64,000 nucleotides of DNA, from assembly GCF_900128525.1 (NCBI RefSeq), contig NZ_FQTQ01000197.1:1-64000 (forward strand), in the 5' to 3' direction. Source of the DNA: a methanotrophic endosymbiont of Bathymodiolus puteoserpentis (Logatchev). Its GTDB lineage: Bacteria > Pseudomonadota > Gammaproteobacteria > Methylococcales > Methylomonadaceae. Shown in pieces: positions 27,797 through 39,176 of this stretch; within the stretch, counting starts at the first letter, position 1, and each line of letters opens with the position of its first letter. The notes under the pieces were generated by a model. That model saw only the letters and a program-made list of their open reading frames with translations. It did not search any database and was not told the origin of the DNA. Both the position numbers and the translations under genes were made by a program.

Positions 27797-28990
27797 GACG
27801 TTTCATCCTTCTCTTAATATTTGCCTGAACGACAAAATAATCAATTACAGGCGCAAACATATTAGCGAATAAAATAGATAACATCATACCTTCAGGGAAA
27901 GCAGGATTAACTACACGCACTAATACCACCATGACACCAATAACAACACCATAAATCCAACGACCTTTATTCGTCATTGCCGCGGAAACAGGATCTGTTG
28001 CCATGTACACCATACCAAAAGCAAAACCACCCAAAGTTAAATGCCAGTAAAAAGGCATAGAAAACATTGGATTCGTATCACTACCGATCATGTTAAACAT
28101 AACAGAAGTCGCTATCATACCGACTAACACGCCCCCCATAATGCGATAAGATGCAATCTTGGTGTACAACAAAAATGCTGCACCAATTAAAATAGCTAAG
28201 GTCGATGTTTCGCCGATTGAGCCAGGCATAAACCCCATAAAAGTTTGAAACCAACTATAACCCGCTGCATGCACAGCATCAAGCCCACCTGTTGCTGCTA
28301 AACCTAAGGGTGTTGCCGCAGTAAAACCATCAACTCCAACCCATACAGAATCACCTGAAATTGCTGCCGGATAGGCAAAGAACAAAAAGGCACGACCTGT
28401 TAAAGCAGGATTCAAAAAGTTTTTACCTGTGCCACCAAATACTTCTTTACCGATCACAATACCAAAAGAAATACCAAGTGCAACCTGCCATAAAGGCATA
28501 TCAGGCGGCAAAATTAGCGTATATAGCATAGAGGAAACAAGGAAACCTTCGTTTACTTCATGGCCACGTACGGTTGCAAATAAAACCTCCCAAACACCAC
28601 CAACCGCTAACGTAACGATATAAATGGGTAGAAAAAATAAAGCCCCATGAACAAAATTAGACAGAGGATTCATTGGATTATATCCAAACATCATCATCGG
28701 AATACTACGCCACCCCGCTGCCTCTTCTAACCCCATTGCTTCCATTGCTAAATTAGCTTGGTAGCCGGAATTATACATAGCCATTAGAATACAGAAGAAC
28801 GTTGCAATAACAACAAACGTCATAGTACGCTTTAAATCATTACCATCACGTACATGTGTTGTACCGTGCGTAACATCAGATGGCGTATAAATAAAAGTAT
28901 CAACCATCTCATAAAGACCGTAATACTTCTCTAGTTTGCCGCCTTTAGTAAAGATCGGCTCAATACTATCTAAAAAATCTCTAGCAGACA

Positions 28991-28991
<1 letters not shown>
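27789..28991 (-). CDS. nqrB: Na+-NQR subunit B
   Basis: This 400-residue membrane subunit has about ten helices and a covalent FMN site, predicted Thr227 in [10 protein letters not shown]. The motif lies close to the Vibrio Thr236 position. It binds quinone and riboflavin in the known complex. It overlaps nqrA by 1 bp and nqrC by 8 bp. Confidence 0.97.
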
Positions 28992-30385
<1,394 letters not shown>

Positions 30386-30508
30386 TCAATCTCAATAAAA
30401 AACGAAAATTAAGAGGCACTTCAATACATAAAACTTTTCTATTATTCCATAAAAAACCCCTATTCTCAATGCGCTTACCCGACAAAAGAGCATAGATAGA
30501 ATATTTTT

Positions 30509-31393
30509 TTATTTAGCAAAGTAATTTACCAAGAAATCAATAAAAGTACTCATTTTCGCGGGATAATAATTACGCCGTAAATAAGTAGCATAAACAGATA
30601 ATTTTGGGATTTTATACGAATCTAGTACCTCAACTAATTCTCCTGATTGCACATAACTGCGCACCGATAAAGCCGGTGCTCGTATAAGTCCCATTCCTAG
30701 TGCAGCTGCTTGACATAGAGCTCGCCCATTATTTGAAGCAAACGACCACTTGGGGCGTATATCAATACGCTTATTATCTTTCTGGAACACCCACACATAA
30801 GCATGCGGTGTATCCAAATAATGCAAACACTTATGCTGCTCTAAATCCTCCACTGTTTTTGGGCACCCATACTGCTTTAAGTAACTAGGAGATGCGTAAG
30901 TACATAAAGAGGTTTGTGCGATCTCCCTAGCAACCACTCCCTGATCTAACTTATCCGTAACAACAATAGAAATATCAAAATTTCCTGCCCTTAAATTAAT
31001 GCGGGCATTATTGAGTGACATTAAAACATCAACATCAGGGCATTCTTTTTGATATGCATCAATGACTGGCACCATATATAGGCCACCAAAATCAATCGGT
31101 ACATTAATCTTTAGTACACCTTTCACTATTTTCCCTGATTGTGTCACTGAACTTTCAATATCATTCAAATCTTCTAGTAATTGCTTACACTGACGATAAT
31201 AGCTCAGTCCCAATTCAGTCACATGCAGCTGCCTAGTCTGGCGGTTAATTAAAGTGACACCTAAGGAATTTTCTAGGCTACGCATATATTTACTAATCAT
31301 CATTGCAGAAACATCCACTTCCCGAGCGACAGCTACAAATGTACCTAACTCAACAATACGACAAAAAACCTGCATATTTTTTAATTTATCCAT
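30509..31393 (-). CDS. LysR-family transcriptional regulator
   Basis: The protein is 294 residues from the ATG at 31393, chosen because a GGGGGG tract precedes it; a longer frame from 31429 lacks a ribosome-binding site. An N-terminal winged helix-turn-helix (about 1-60, MDKLKNMQVFCRIVELGTFVA) precedes the effector domain (about 90-290). The sequence resembles the CrgA/PA2758-like group. It diverges from a carbonic anhydrase gene across about 240 bp and lies downstream of no obvious operon, so either neighbour could be its target. Confidence 0.9.
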   Translation of the reverse strand: MDKLKNMQVFCRIVELGTFVAVAREVDVSAMMISKYMRSLENSLGVTLINRQTRQLHVTELGLSYYRQCKQLLEDLNDIESSVTQSGKIVKGVLKINVPIDFGGLYMVPVIDAYQKECPDVDVLMSLNNARINLRAGNFDISIVVTDKLDQGVVAREIAQTSLCTYASPSYLKQYGCPKTVEDLEQHKCLHYLDTPHAYVWVFQKDNKRIDIRPKWSFASNNGRALCQAAALGMGLIRAPALSVRSYVQSGELVEVLDSYKIPKLSVYATYLRRNYYPAKMSTFIDFLVNYFAK

Positions 31394-31634
31394 TCCCCCC
31401 CCGTTATAAACTATAAGTTTACATAGCATAAACTATAAAGCCCCTATCTTAACCCTTATTCAAGCGATAAAATTCACCCCGGAGATAACAAAATGACAAG
31501 CGCTTATTTGTTATTATAGTTAGCAGCACAGTTTAAATCTCGTCATGATTAATGACTTAGGTTAAGAAAACTAGACTCAATCTCATATCAAGTAAGCGCT
31601 TTCTTTAAACAAAAAACATGACAAAGGTTGCATC

Positions 31635-32213
31635 ATGAGCAAAATATTAAATGAAGTACTTTTGGCTAATCGTGAGTATACAGCAGGTTTTAATAAAGCT
31701 AATTTAGCAATGCCTCCAGCTCGCCAATTTGCCATACTAACCTGTATGGATGCACGCTTAGATCCCGCTAAATACGCAGGCCTTTCCGAAGGCGATGCGC
31801 ATGTTATTCGTAACGCAGGCGGGCGAGCAAGTGATGATGCTATCCGCTCATTAGTTATTTCATACAAATTATTAGGTACGCGCGAATGGTTTGTTATTCA
31901 TCATACAGACTGTGGTATGGAAACCTTTACCGATAATATTATGCGCGAACTCCTATCAACTAGCTTAAAAACAGCATCTGTAGATGATACTGGCTGGCAC
32001 GACTGCTGCGAAGGCAGTGGCTCAACAGAAGGCAATTATATTGATTGGTTAACTATTGAGGAACAGACAGCAAGTGTATTAGAAGATGTGACTCGCATTA
32101 GAAATCACCCTCTTGTTCCTAGCGACATCCCTATTTATGGTTATATTTATGATGTAAAATCAGGCTCACTGGTAGAAGTTCCGGAAGCCACAACTGTTGG
32201 ACAATGTAAGTAG
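31635..32213 (+). CDS. Beta-carbonic anhydrase
   Basis: This 192-residue enzyme interconverts CO2 and bicarbonate. Predicted zinc ligands are Cys37 (with the Asp39-Arg41 dyad in CMDARLDP), His90 and Cys93 in HHTDCGM. A short C-terminal extension includes extra Cys residues in HDCCEG. It is a free-standing cytoplasmic form, in addition to the carbonic anhydrase domain of the SulP fusion. A terminator follows. Confidence 0.92.
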   Translation: MSKILNEVLLANREYTAGFNKANLAMPPARQFAILTCMDARLDPAKYAGLSEGDAHVIRNAGGRASDDAIRSLVISYKLLGTREWFVIHHTDCGMETFTDNIMRELLSTSLKTASVDDTGWHDCCEGSGSTEGNYIDWLTIEEQTASVLEDVTRIRNHPLVPSDIPIYGYIYDVKSGSLVEVPEATTVGQCK

Positions 32214-32225
32214 CCAAAAAATAAA

Positions 32226-32252
32226 GTCGTGAAGCAATTTCACGGCTTTTTT
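32226..32252 (+). terminator. Rho-independent terminator after the carbonic anhydrase gene
   Basis: An 8-bp stem, GTCGTGAA paired with TTCACGGC through one G-T wobble, with a 5-base loop, ends in six Ts. It begins 13 bp after the stop codon. Confidence 0.85.
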
Positions 32253-32340
32253 CCATATCACATATTTCTAGTCTTACCTCCGCCATAGACACTTATTGCT
32301 CTACAGGCTATGATAAATAAAACATATCGAGGAGAATCTT

Positions 32341-32628
32341 ATGCCTGGCACTCTTGCAGCAATCATCATTACCGTCTTATTTTTCAAGTCAGCATCAGAT
32401 ACAGGAAAGAATCCTGTGCATATGGCTTTTACTGGTTTCCTAGTATTTTTTATTCCCGCACTACTTTGGACTTTTTTTATCACTCCAGGCTTTAAAGATA
32501 GCCTAGCGCATGATCCAAGTAATACCTTAATTAGACTAACCGCTAACTATGCTTATGTGATTATTGGTGCAACCTGCTCTACTTGGGCTTGGTTTAAAAT
32601 TTTCAAATCAGATAGCGAAGAGGATTAA
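32341..32628 (+). CDS. Small membrane protein, unknown function
   Basis: This 95-residue protein has three hydrophobic segments, about 1-18, 29-48 and 66-88. It has a good ribosome-binding site (GAGGAGAA) just upstream of the ATG and a charged tail (SDSEED). I do not recognise a family. The gene stands alone between a terminator and an IS remnant. Confidence 0.65.
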   Translation: MPGTLAAIIITVLFFKSASDTGKNPVHMAFTGFLVFFIPALLWTFFITPGFKDSLAHDPSNTLIRLTANYAYVIIGATCSTWAWFKIFKSDSEED

Positions 32629-33037
32629 TTTTCCGAACAGTGCGACCATAGCGGAGTAAAAGTATATTATAAATACTAAATTTAGCTAAGTCCCTGTACG
32701 CCCTTGCACCCACTTCACACTGTCACTTTTTTTGCTGTAACCGATATCATTGGTTATCAGTAACTCATATTGATCTAACTTTTTCAGCATATCCTCAAGC
32801 CTCAGCTCTTCTCTGGGTTCTGGCGTACCACCCTACCTCATAAAATACTTAGGACTCCTGTCGCCAAATATTCATTCACATACAAAGCGAATTAGATAAG
32901 CCCTAGTAGGGAGCCCAGCATCCGCTTATTCACGAACAAACTCACCCTATAATTACCCTTATTTCTTCGCAAAGCCTCACTGCTATTAAGTTAAGGAAAT
33001 AAATAGTATGATGTGCTGAGTCATAAAAGAGGTCTCT
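32629..33037. other. 409-bp intergenic region, partly an IS remnant
   Basis: Apart from the istB-like remnant (separate entry), I see no ORF or RNA gene. It must contain the promoter of the MFS-gad pair. Confidence 0.4.
32686..32832 (-). pseudogene. Remnant of an IS21-family istB ATPase gene
   Basis: On the minus strand this segment reads about 48 codons to a stop. The peptide includes LRLEDMLKKLDQYELLITND followed by IGYSKKSDS. This matches the Walker B region of IstB-type helper ATPases (LLIxDDIGY-x-KKSD), except that the second acidic residue is Asn. Sequence after KKSDS does not fit the family and no transposase istA remains. It is a decayed fragment with no inverted repeats that I can identify. 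Confidence 0.6.
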
Positions 33038-34291
33038 ATGCTACCTTGGTTAATGTGGGGTATTGCCACACTATATTTTTTATTTGATTTTATCAATCAG
33101 GTTATCCCAGCGGCATTAGGCCCTGAATTAAGAATAGCCTTTAAGGCGGATGCAGCTACTTTTGGTTTAATTTCCTCCTGTTATTTTTATTCTTATGCCT
33201 TATTGCAAATACCGATTGGTTTAACCGTAGATCGGTTTGGACCACGCCGACCGTTGGCCATGGCAGCTATTGTGGCAGGTACAGGCTGTCTATTATTTTC
33301 TTTGTCTGATTCACCAGTCACAGCTAGTATTACACGAATGCTGGTAGGGGCTGGCGCAGCATTCTCCTTTGTCTCCTTTGTCTCCTGCTTAAAACTGGCG
33401 GCTAACTGGTTTCCCGCTAATCGTTTTGCAACTTTAGTAGGCTTAACTAATATCATTGGCATGATCGGAGCAATCAGCGGTGAAGGACCTATTGCAGCTC
33501 TCGGTGAAAAGCTGGGTTGGCAAGAAACCTTATGGATTATTGCTGCCGTAGGATGGTCTCTGGCATTAATTATTTTTGTTTTAGTCCGCGACCAACCAGC
33601 GAATGCAATCAATAAGCCTGCCGGTGTTACTCAAGCTATATGGCCTGATCTACGCTATTTACTGGCACAACGTGATGCCTGGTTAGCAGGTATTTATGCT
33701 GCAACTATTAACACCAGCTTTATTGCTTTTGGTGCATTATGGGGTGCTAATTTTGTGCATACGGCTTTTGGTGTCAACTACGTACAAGCGACTAGTATTA
33801 CCTCGCTAATTTTTGTCGGTGCGATACCGGGTAGTTTCTTCTTTGGCTGGTTAGCTGATAAAATTCAGCGCTTTAAACTCCCCATGCTAATAGGTTCTGG
33901 CGGTGGGCTATTAAGTATGATGGTGTTGCTATATGTTCCAGCTCTGCCGTTATGGGCTGTGTCTGGCTTATTATTTGCCTTGGGTTTCTTTTGCTGTGGT
34001 AATGTCATTACCTATGCCTATAATGCAACTATTGGTCGTCATAGTGCAGAAGGTGTCTCATTAGGGTTTACCAATACCTGGCTTATTGGCGGTAGCGCTT
34101 TGTTTCAGCCTTTGATCGGCTGGTTATTAGATCAGCATAGCGCGGCAAATAGTAATTCCCATATCAGTACATTTACCTTAGCCGGTTTTCAGTTTGCCTT
34201 AACATCTATCGTTATTTGTTTACTCATTGCTTTTATTGCCGCGTTGTTTATAAAAGAAAGTTATCAAAAAACACCACAATCCAGAACCTAG
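33038..34291 (+). CDS. Major facilitator superfamily transporter
   Basis: This 417-residue membrane protein has about 12 hydrophobic helices and the loop 2-3 motif DRFGPRRP (65-72). It shows no periplasmic domain. The glutamate decarboxylase gene follows by 15 bp on the same strand, so the two are almost certainly co-transcribed. A role in glutamate uptake or GABA export is inference from that pairing. The usual partner GadC belongs to a different superfamily (APC). Confidence 0.88.
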   Translation: MLPWLMWGIATLYFLFDFINQVIPAALGPELRIAFKADAATFGLISSCYFYSYALLQIPIGLTVDRFGPRRPLAMAAIVAGTGCLLFSLSDSPVTASITRMLVGAGAAFSFVSFVSCLKLAANWFPANRFATLVGLTNIIGMIGAISGEGPIAALGEKLGWQETLWIIAAVGWSLALIIFVLVRDQPANAINKPAGVTQAIWPDLRYLLAQRDAWLAGIYAATINTSFIAFGALWGANFVHTAFGVNYVQATSITSLIFVGAIPGSFFFGWLADKIQRFKLPMLIGSGGGLLSMMVLLYVPALPLWAVSGLLFALGFFCCGNVITYAYNATIGRHSAEGVSLGFTNTWLIGGSALFQPLIGWLLDQHSAANSNSHISTFTLAGFQFALTSIVICLLIAFIAALFIKESYQKTPQSRT

Positions 34292-34306
34292 AAAACTTTA
34301 TTAATT

Positions 34307-35710
34307 ATGAATATTACCCAAAAAATTAAATCACTTTTCGGAAAACGTGAACTCAACAGTGATTCATATTTAACGCCTACTTATGGCCGGCGCTGGAATA
34401 CCTTAGCGATAGATAAGAAAAAAATACCCTCAGATTCCATGTCGCCAGAGGTTGCGTTTCGTATCGTGGCTGATGAAATGAATCTAGAAGGTAATCCTGC
34501 GTTAAACATGGCGACCTTTGTCACCACCTGGATGGAACCCGAAGCTGAAGAATTGATGAAACTAGGGGCAAGCAAAAACCTAGTGGATGAAGATGAATAC
34601 CCTCAGCTAAAAATAATTGAAGACCGGATCATTTATATGGAAGCCGAATTATTCAATATTCCAGACCATTGCCATCCAACTGGCGTGACGACCATTGGCT
34701 CTTCAGAAGCGATTATGCTGGGTTTGCTAGCGCATAAATGGACCTGGCGTAAAGCTCGAAAAGCAGCAGGCTTAGATACTCAACAGCCTAATATTATATT
34801 CGGTGCCGATGTACATACCTGTTGGGAAAAGTTTGTGCGCTATTTTGATGTCGATATGCGGGTTATCCCACTACAAGCAGATAAATTTACCATTAATGCC
34901 AGCGATGTAGAACCGCTACTGGATGAAAACACGATTGCCGTCGGAGCGGTACTTGGCACAACCTTTACCGGCCAAGTTGATGATATACAAAGCATCAATA
35001 AATTATTATTACGTTATAAGAAACAGACGGGTAGAGATATTCCTATTCATGTAGATGCTGCTAGTGGGGGCTTTGTCCTACCTTTTGTACAGCCAGATTT
35101 TATCTGGTATTTCCGCTTGGAGCAGGTGAAATCAATCAATGTTTCAAATCACAAATTTGGCCTAGTTTATGCCGGTATGGGTTCTATCATTTTTCGAGAT
35201 AAGACCGATTTACCCAAAGAGCTACCTTTTGAAATTAATTATCTGGGTGGTGAAATGTATAACTACAGTTTAAATTTTTCTAAAAGTAGTTCTAATTTGT
35301 TAGCCCAGTATTATATGTTTCTACGTTTAGGTATGAGCGGTTATCAAAATATTATAGATGCGATCATGAGTAATGCTCGCTATCTGGAACAAAAGCTACT
35401 AGACTCCAGTTATTTTGAAGTATTAACAGACAGTAATTTTCTACCGACGGTAGTAGTCAAACTAAAAGGTGCACCCAAATTCAGCGCCTTCCATATTTCT
35501 GATGAACTACGTAAAAATGGCTGGATTGTTCCTGCTTATACCTTGCCCGCCGAAGCCAATGAAATTGTAGTTTTACGCATGGTCATCAAAGAAAACTTCA
35601 GTCGAGACCTGGCAGAAAAGTTATTTTCAGATACGCTACGAGCTGTTGAATATTTTGAAAACTTAGAGGGTATTACACAAACTAAAACAAAAGCACACGG
35701 TGTTTGTTAA
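34307..35710 (+). CDS. gad: Glutamate decarboxylase (PLP-dependent)
   Basis: The 467-residue length equals E. coli GadA/B (466). Asp250 in HVDAASGGF binds the pyridine nitrogen, and Lys283 in NHKFG forms the PLP Schiff base. The N-terminal PTYGRRWNTLA and the motif TGVTTIGSSEA are typical. The reaction consumes a proton and yields GABA and CO2, and supports acid resistance or GABA metabolism. The final residue before the stop is Cys. A strong terminator follows. Confidence 0.93.
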   Translation: MNITQKIKSLFGKRELNSDSYLTPTYGRRWNTLAIDKKKIPSDSMSPEVAFRIVADEMNLEGNPALNMATFVTTWMEPEAEELMKLGASKNLVDEDEYPQLKIIEDRIIYMEAELFNIPDHCHPTGVTTIGSSEAIMLGLLAHKWTWRKARKAAGLDTQQPNIIFGADVHTCWEKFVRYFDVDMRVIPLQADKFTINASDVEPLLDENTIAVGAVLGTTFTGQVDDIQSINKLLLRYKKQTGRDIPIHVDAASGGFVLPFVQPDFIWYFRLEQVKSINVSNHKFGLVYAGMGSIIFRDKTDLPKELPFEINYLGGEMYNYSLNFSKSSSNLLAQYYMFLRLGMSGYQNIIDAIMSNARYLEQKLLDSSYFEVLTDSNFLPTVVVKLKGAPKFSAFHISDELRKNGWIVPAYTLPAEANEIVVLRMVIKENFSRDLAEKLFSDTLRAVEYFENLEGITQTKTKAHGVC

Positions 35711-35723
35711 AAACAATGGGCAT

Positions 35724-35750
35724 AAAAAGGGAAGTAACACTTCCCTTTTT
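35724..35750. terminator. Bidirectional terminator between gad and grxD
   Basis: A stem built from AAAAAGGGAAGT and its inverse, with a 4-base loop, gives a T run on both strands. It lies between two convergent genes: 14 bp after the gad stop and 57 bp after the grxD stop on the other strand. Confidence 0.85.
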
Positions 35751-35807
35751 ATTGTTTAGCAAACACAAGCACTCCCTTTTTGCTAAATTCCTTTGCTTAA
35801 ACCTAAT

Positions 35808-36131
35808 TTATTCAGCCACACTATCCGCAGCAGCTAACATTTTTTGTAGTTCACCTTTATTATATAAATCCATAATAATATCGCAACCACCGACTAACTC
35901 ACCTTTAATATAAAGTTGTGGGTAAGTTGGCCACTGAGAATATTCTTTTAATGCCTCACGCACTTCTTGATCTTCAAAGATATTAAAGGACCCATACTTT
36001 GCGTTACATGCCTGCATGATCTGTGCAACTTGCCCAGAAAATCCACACTGTGGAAAATCAGGCGTGCCTTTCATGTATAAAATGACATCGTTACTCGCTA
36101 ATTGCTCTTTAATTCTGTCTATAACATCCAT
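35808..36131 (-). CDS. grxD: Monothiol glutaredoxin Grx4
   Basis: This 107-residue protein has the monothiol active site CGFS (29-32) and the family motif WPTYPQLYIKGELVGGCDI. Such proteins carry or transfer [2Fe-2S] clusters, working with BolA. It converges with gad. Confidence 0.93.
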   Translation of the reverse strand: MDVIDRIKEQLASNDVILYMKGTPDFPQCGFSGQVAQIMQACNAKYGSFNIFEDQEVREALKEYSQWPTYPQLYIKGELVGGCDIIMDLYNKGELQKMLAAADSVAE

Positions 36132-36307
36132 TATATTTACTCAATAAAATAAAAACCTAGTAATTTTATCAGGATTTATCTAGCAAAAAAAGCGCTTAAT
36201 CAAATATTTACCTTGCTCATTAAAATTTAGAAAACTATAATCAGCACTTTTTTCAAAAAGACAGGCACTTTCACGCTTTACTTTTTGCTTTAAACAAACA
36301 CATCATT

Positions 36308-37483
36308 ATGACTAGCCATATCATGCCCACATACGGGCGTCTGCCAGTCACCTTCACTAAAGGCGAAGGTGCATGGCTCTGGGACGAAAATAATAAACGC
36401 TATTTAGATGCGCTTTCAGGTATTGCTGTGTGTAATTTAGGCCACGCACACCCAGCTATCCACGAAGCCCTATGTAAACAAAGCAAAACCTTGCTACATA
36501 CGTCTAACTTATACAATATAGAAGTTCAAGAGCAACTAGCAACTAAACTTTGTCAGCTTAGCGGCATGGATAATGTATTTTTCGGTAATTCTGGTGCAGA
36601 AGCTAACGAAGCTGCTATTAAAATTGCTCGCTTATATGGTCATAATAAAAACATTACTAACCCTGTTGTACTGGTTATGCAAAAAAGCTTCCATGGACGC
36701 ACTATGGGCACTTTATCAGCTACCGGCAACCCCATAATACAAGATGGCTTTAGCCCTTTATTAGAAGGCTTTGTCCACGTTAGCTATAACGATACTCATG
36801 CTATCGAAATAGCCATTCAACAAAACCCTAATATTGTTGCTGTATTAGTCGAACCGATACAAGGTGAAGGCGGCGTTAATATCCCGGCTCCTGACTATCT
36901 AACTCAGATTCGCAAACTTTGTGATCAGCATGACTTATTAATGATGTTAGATGAAGTACAAACAGGCATCGGCAGAACTGGCGCTTGGTTTGCTTTTCAA
37001 CACAACAATATTACTCCTGATGTTTGCACCCTTGCAAAAGCGCTAGGCAATGGCGTACCTATTGGTGCTTGTATGGCGAAAGGCAAAGCAGCGACACTAT
37101 TAACAGCAGGCAAACATGGCTCGACTTTTGGCGGAAACCCTCTCGTTTGCAGCGTTGCATTAGCCGTTTTAAATACCATAGAAAATGAAAACCTATGTCA
37201 GCAAGCCGCAGATAAAGGTGACGCCATTCAACAAGCTTTTACTGAGCAATTAAAAAATAACAAGCATGTCCTTGAAGTACGCAATAAAGGCATGATGATA
37301 GGTATTCAGCTCGATGCACCTTGCACCGAATTAGTTGCGATTGCCTTAGCAGAAGGCCTGCTTATCAATGTGACAGGCGCAACCACGATCCGTTTATTAC
37401 CACCACTTATTATCAATAAAGAACAAATTGAACTGCTCGTCAGCAAATTATCTGTTTTAGTTAATTGTCATACACAACAATAA
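36308..37483 (+). CDS. argD: Acetylornithine aminotransferase
   Basis: This 391-residue PLP enzyme of class III aminotransferases makes N-acetylornithine. Lys244 in TLAKALGNG is the predicted PLP lysine. The [13 protein letters not shown] and [11 protein letters not shown] motifs are clear. argF follows after 10 bp, so the two arginine genes form an operon. Confidence 0.93.
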   Translation: MTSHIMPTYGRLPVTFTKGEGAWLWDENNKRYLDALSGIAVCNLGHAHPAIHEALCKQSKTLLHTSNLYNIEVQEQLATKLCQLSGMDNVFFGNSGAEANEAAIKIARLYGHNKNITNPVVLVMQKSFHGRTMGTLSATGNPIIQDGFSPLLEGFVHVSYNDTHAIEIAIQQNPNIVAVLVEPIQGEGGVNIPAPDYLTQIRKLCDQHDLLMMLDEVQTGIGRTGAWFAFQHNNITPDVCTLAKALGNGVPIGACMAKGKAATLLTAGKHGSTFGGNPLVCSVALAVLNTIENENLCQQAADKGDAIQQAFTEQLKNNKHVLEVRNKGMMIGIQLDAPCTELVAIALAEGLLINVTGATTIRLLPPLIINKEQIELLVSKLSVLVNCHTQQ

Positions 37484-37493
37484 AAATAATACT

Positions 37494-38393
37494 ATGAACC
37501 CAAGACACTTTATCAGCTTACTTGATTTATCAAGCGATGAATTCCGTGCATTAATTAACCGCGCTATTGAATTAAAAAATAAGCGCGACCCGAACTTTCA
37601 ACCTTTAAAAGGTCAAGTTTTAGCGATGATTTTTGAAAAATCTTCGACACGCACGCGTATTTCATTTGAAACAGGTATGACCCACTTTGGTGGTAGCGCT
37701 ATCTTCTTATCACCGCGCGACACCCAATTAGGCCGTGGTGAACCCATTAAAGACAGTGCAAAAGTTATTTCTAGCATGGTTGACGGCATTATGTTGCGCA
37801 CCAATAACCACGAGACAGTGACTGATTTTGCCAAGCATTCCAGTGTGCCCGTCATCAACGGTTTAACTGACATATTGCACCCATGCCAGTTATTAGCTGA
37901 CATGCAAACCTATTTTGAGCATCGTGGCGATATTCAAGGAAAAACAGTGACTTGGATCGGTGATGGCAATAATATGTGCCACTCTTATATTAATGCAGCC
38001 GTCCGTTTAGACTTTAAACTCAATATTGCGAGTCCTGAAGCTTATCTTCCTAATAATGAAATGGTTAAATCAGGCGGTGAAAGGATACAACTTTTTAATC
38101 AGGCATTAGATGCAGCTAAAGATTCAGATTTAATTGTAACTGATGTTTGGGCAAGCATGGGCCAGGAAGAAGAGCAAAAGCAACGCGAAATCGCCTTTAA
38201 AAACTATCAGGTCAATCAAAGCATTATAGATACCGCTCATGATGACGCTTTATTTATGCACTGCTTACCCGCTCACCGTGGCGAAGAAGTTACTGCTGAA
38301 GTCATTGATGGAAAACAAAGCGTTATTTATAATGAAGCCGAAAATCGCTTACATGCACAAAAAGCATTACTCGAATTGCTAATGTGTACCTAA
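37494..38393 (+). CDS. argF: Ornithine carbamoyltransferase
   Basis: This 299-residue enzyme makes citrulline. The carbamoyl-phosphate site STRTR is at 51-55, HPCQ at 129-132, and the ornithine-binding HCLPAHRG around 256-263. It lies directly after argD and 46 bp before a gene for an SH3 protein. Confidence 0.95.
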   Translation: MNPRHFISLLDLSSDEFRALINRAIELKNKRDPNFQPLKGQVLAMIFEKSSTRTRISFETGMTHFGGSAIFLSPRDTQLGRGEPIKDSAKVISSMVDGIMLRTNNHETVTDFAKHSSVPVINGLTDILHPCQLLADMQTYFEHRGDIQGKTVTWIGDGNNMCHSYINAAVRLDFKLNIASPEAYLPNNEMVKSGGERIQLFNQALDAAKDSDLIVTDVWASMGQEEEQKQREIAFKNYQVNQSIIDTAHDDALFMHCLPAHRGEEVTAEVIDGKQSVIYNEAENRLHAQKALLELLMCT

Positions 38394-38439
38394 GTTGGTT
38401 AAACTGAATGTAATTAACCTTTTGTAACAGGACTTTTTT

Positions 38440-39108
38440 GTGAAATACATTGTTTGTTTTATTTTATTATTCAGTAGCCATATTGCGTTGGCAAAATCTG
38501 TTTATGTCACCGATAGTATGAAATTTACACTACGCAGCGGAGAATCTAGCTCGCATAAAATTATTAAAATGTTGCCCAGCGGGACACGCCTTACTTTATT
38601 AGGAGAGAACAAGGCAACAGGTTACAGCCAAGTGAAAACATCTTCTGGAGTAGTCGGCTACATACCTACCCGCTTTACGCTAAGCAAGCCAATTAGTAAG
38701 TGGTATTTAGAAAAAGCGAATAAAGAACTTGAAGTCTTACAAGCAGAAAACAAGCAGCTCAAAGCAACACTCAAAGAATTAAAACAAAATAATTCCGGTG
38801 CTTTAAGCAGCAATGCTGAGTTAACTAAAGAGCGCGATCAACTCAGTACAGAGCTCAGCGATTTGCGCCAAACCGCCTCTAATGCCATACAGCTAAAACG
38901 GCAAAATGTTGAGCTACAAGAACGCGTTGTTCATGTTGAGCGCGAATTACAACAAATTAAAAGAGAAAAACAAGCATTAGAAGACAGTACTAGCCAAGAT
39001 TGGTTCCTATACGGTGGTATTTTATCTTTTCTTGGTATCTTCTTTGGTTTACTTATTCCAAAAATTAGCTGGCAACGTAAGCACTCTAGTAACTGGGATA
39101 CTTTTTAA
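38440..39108 (+). CDS. SH3-domain envelope protein with coiled coil (TIGR04211/YgiM type)
   Basis: This 222-residue protein has a signal peptide (about 1-18), a bacterial SH3 domain (about 20-85, with [19 protein letters not shown]), a coiled coil (about 90-185) and one C-terminal helix (about 192-212). The start is GTG. The layout matches YgiM-like proteins, whose exact role is unclear. Its position after argF looks accidental. Confidence 0.85.
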   Translation: MKYIVCFILLFSSHIALAKSVYVTDSMKFTLRSGESSSHKIIKMLPSGTRLTLLGENKATGYSQVKTSSGVVGYIPTRFTLSKPISKWYLEKANKELEVLQAENKQLKATLKELKQNNSGALSSNAELTKERDQLSTELSDLRQTASNAIQLKRQNVELQERVVHVERELQQIKREKQALEDSTSQDWFLYGGILSFLGIFFGLLIPKISWQRKHSSNWDTF

Positions 39109-39176
39109 TTAAGAAATATAAATACAACCTTAAAACTTTCCATTTATTCACTCTGCAATCAAGAGACTCAAATCAT

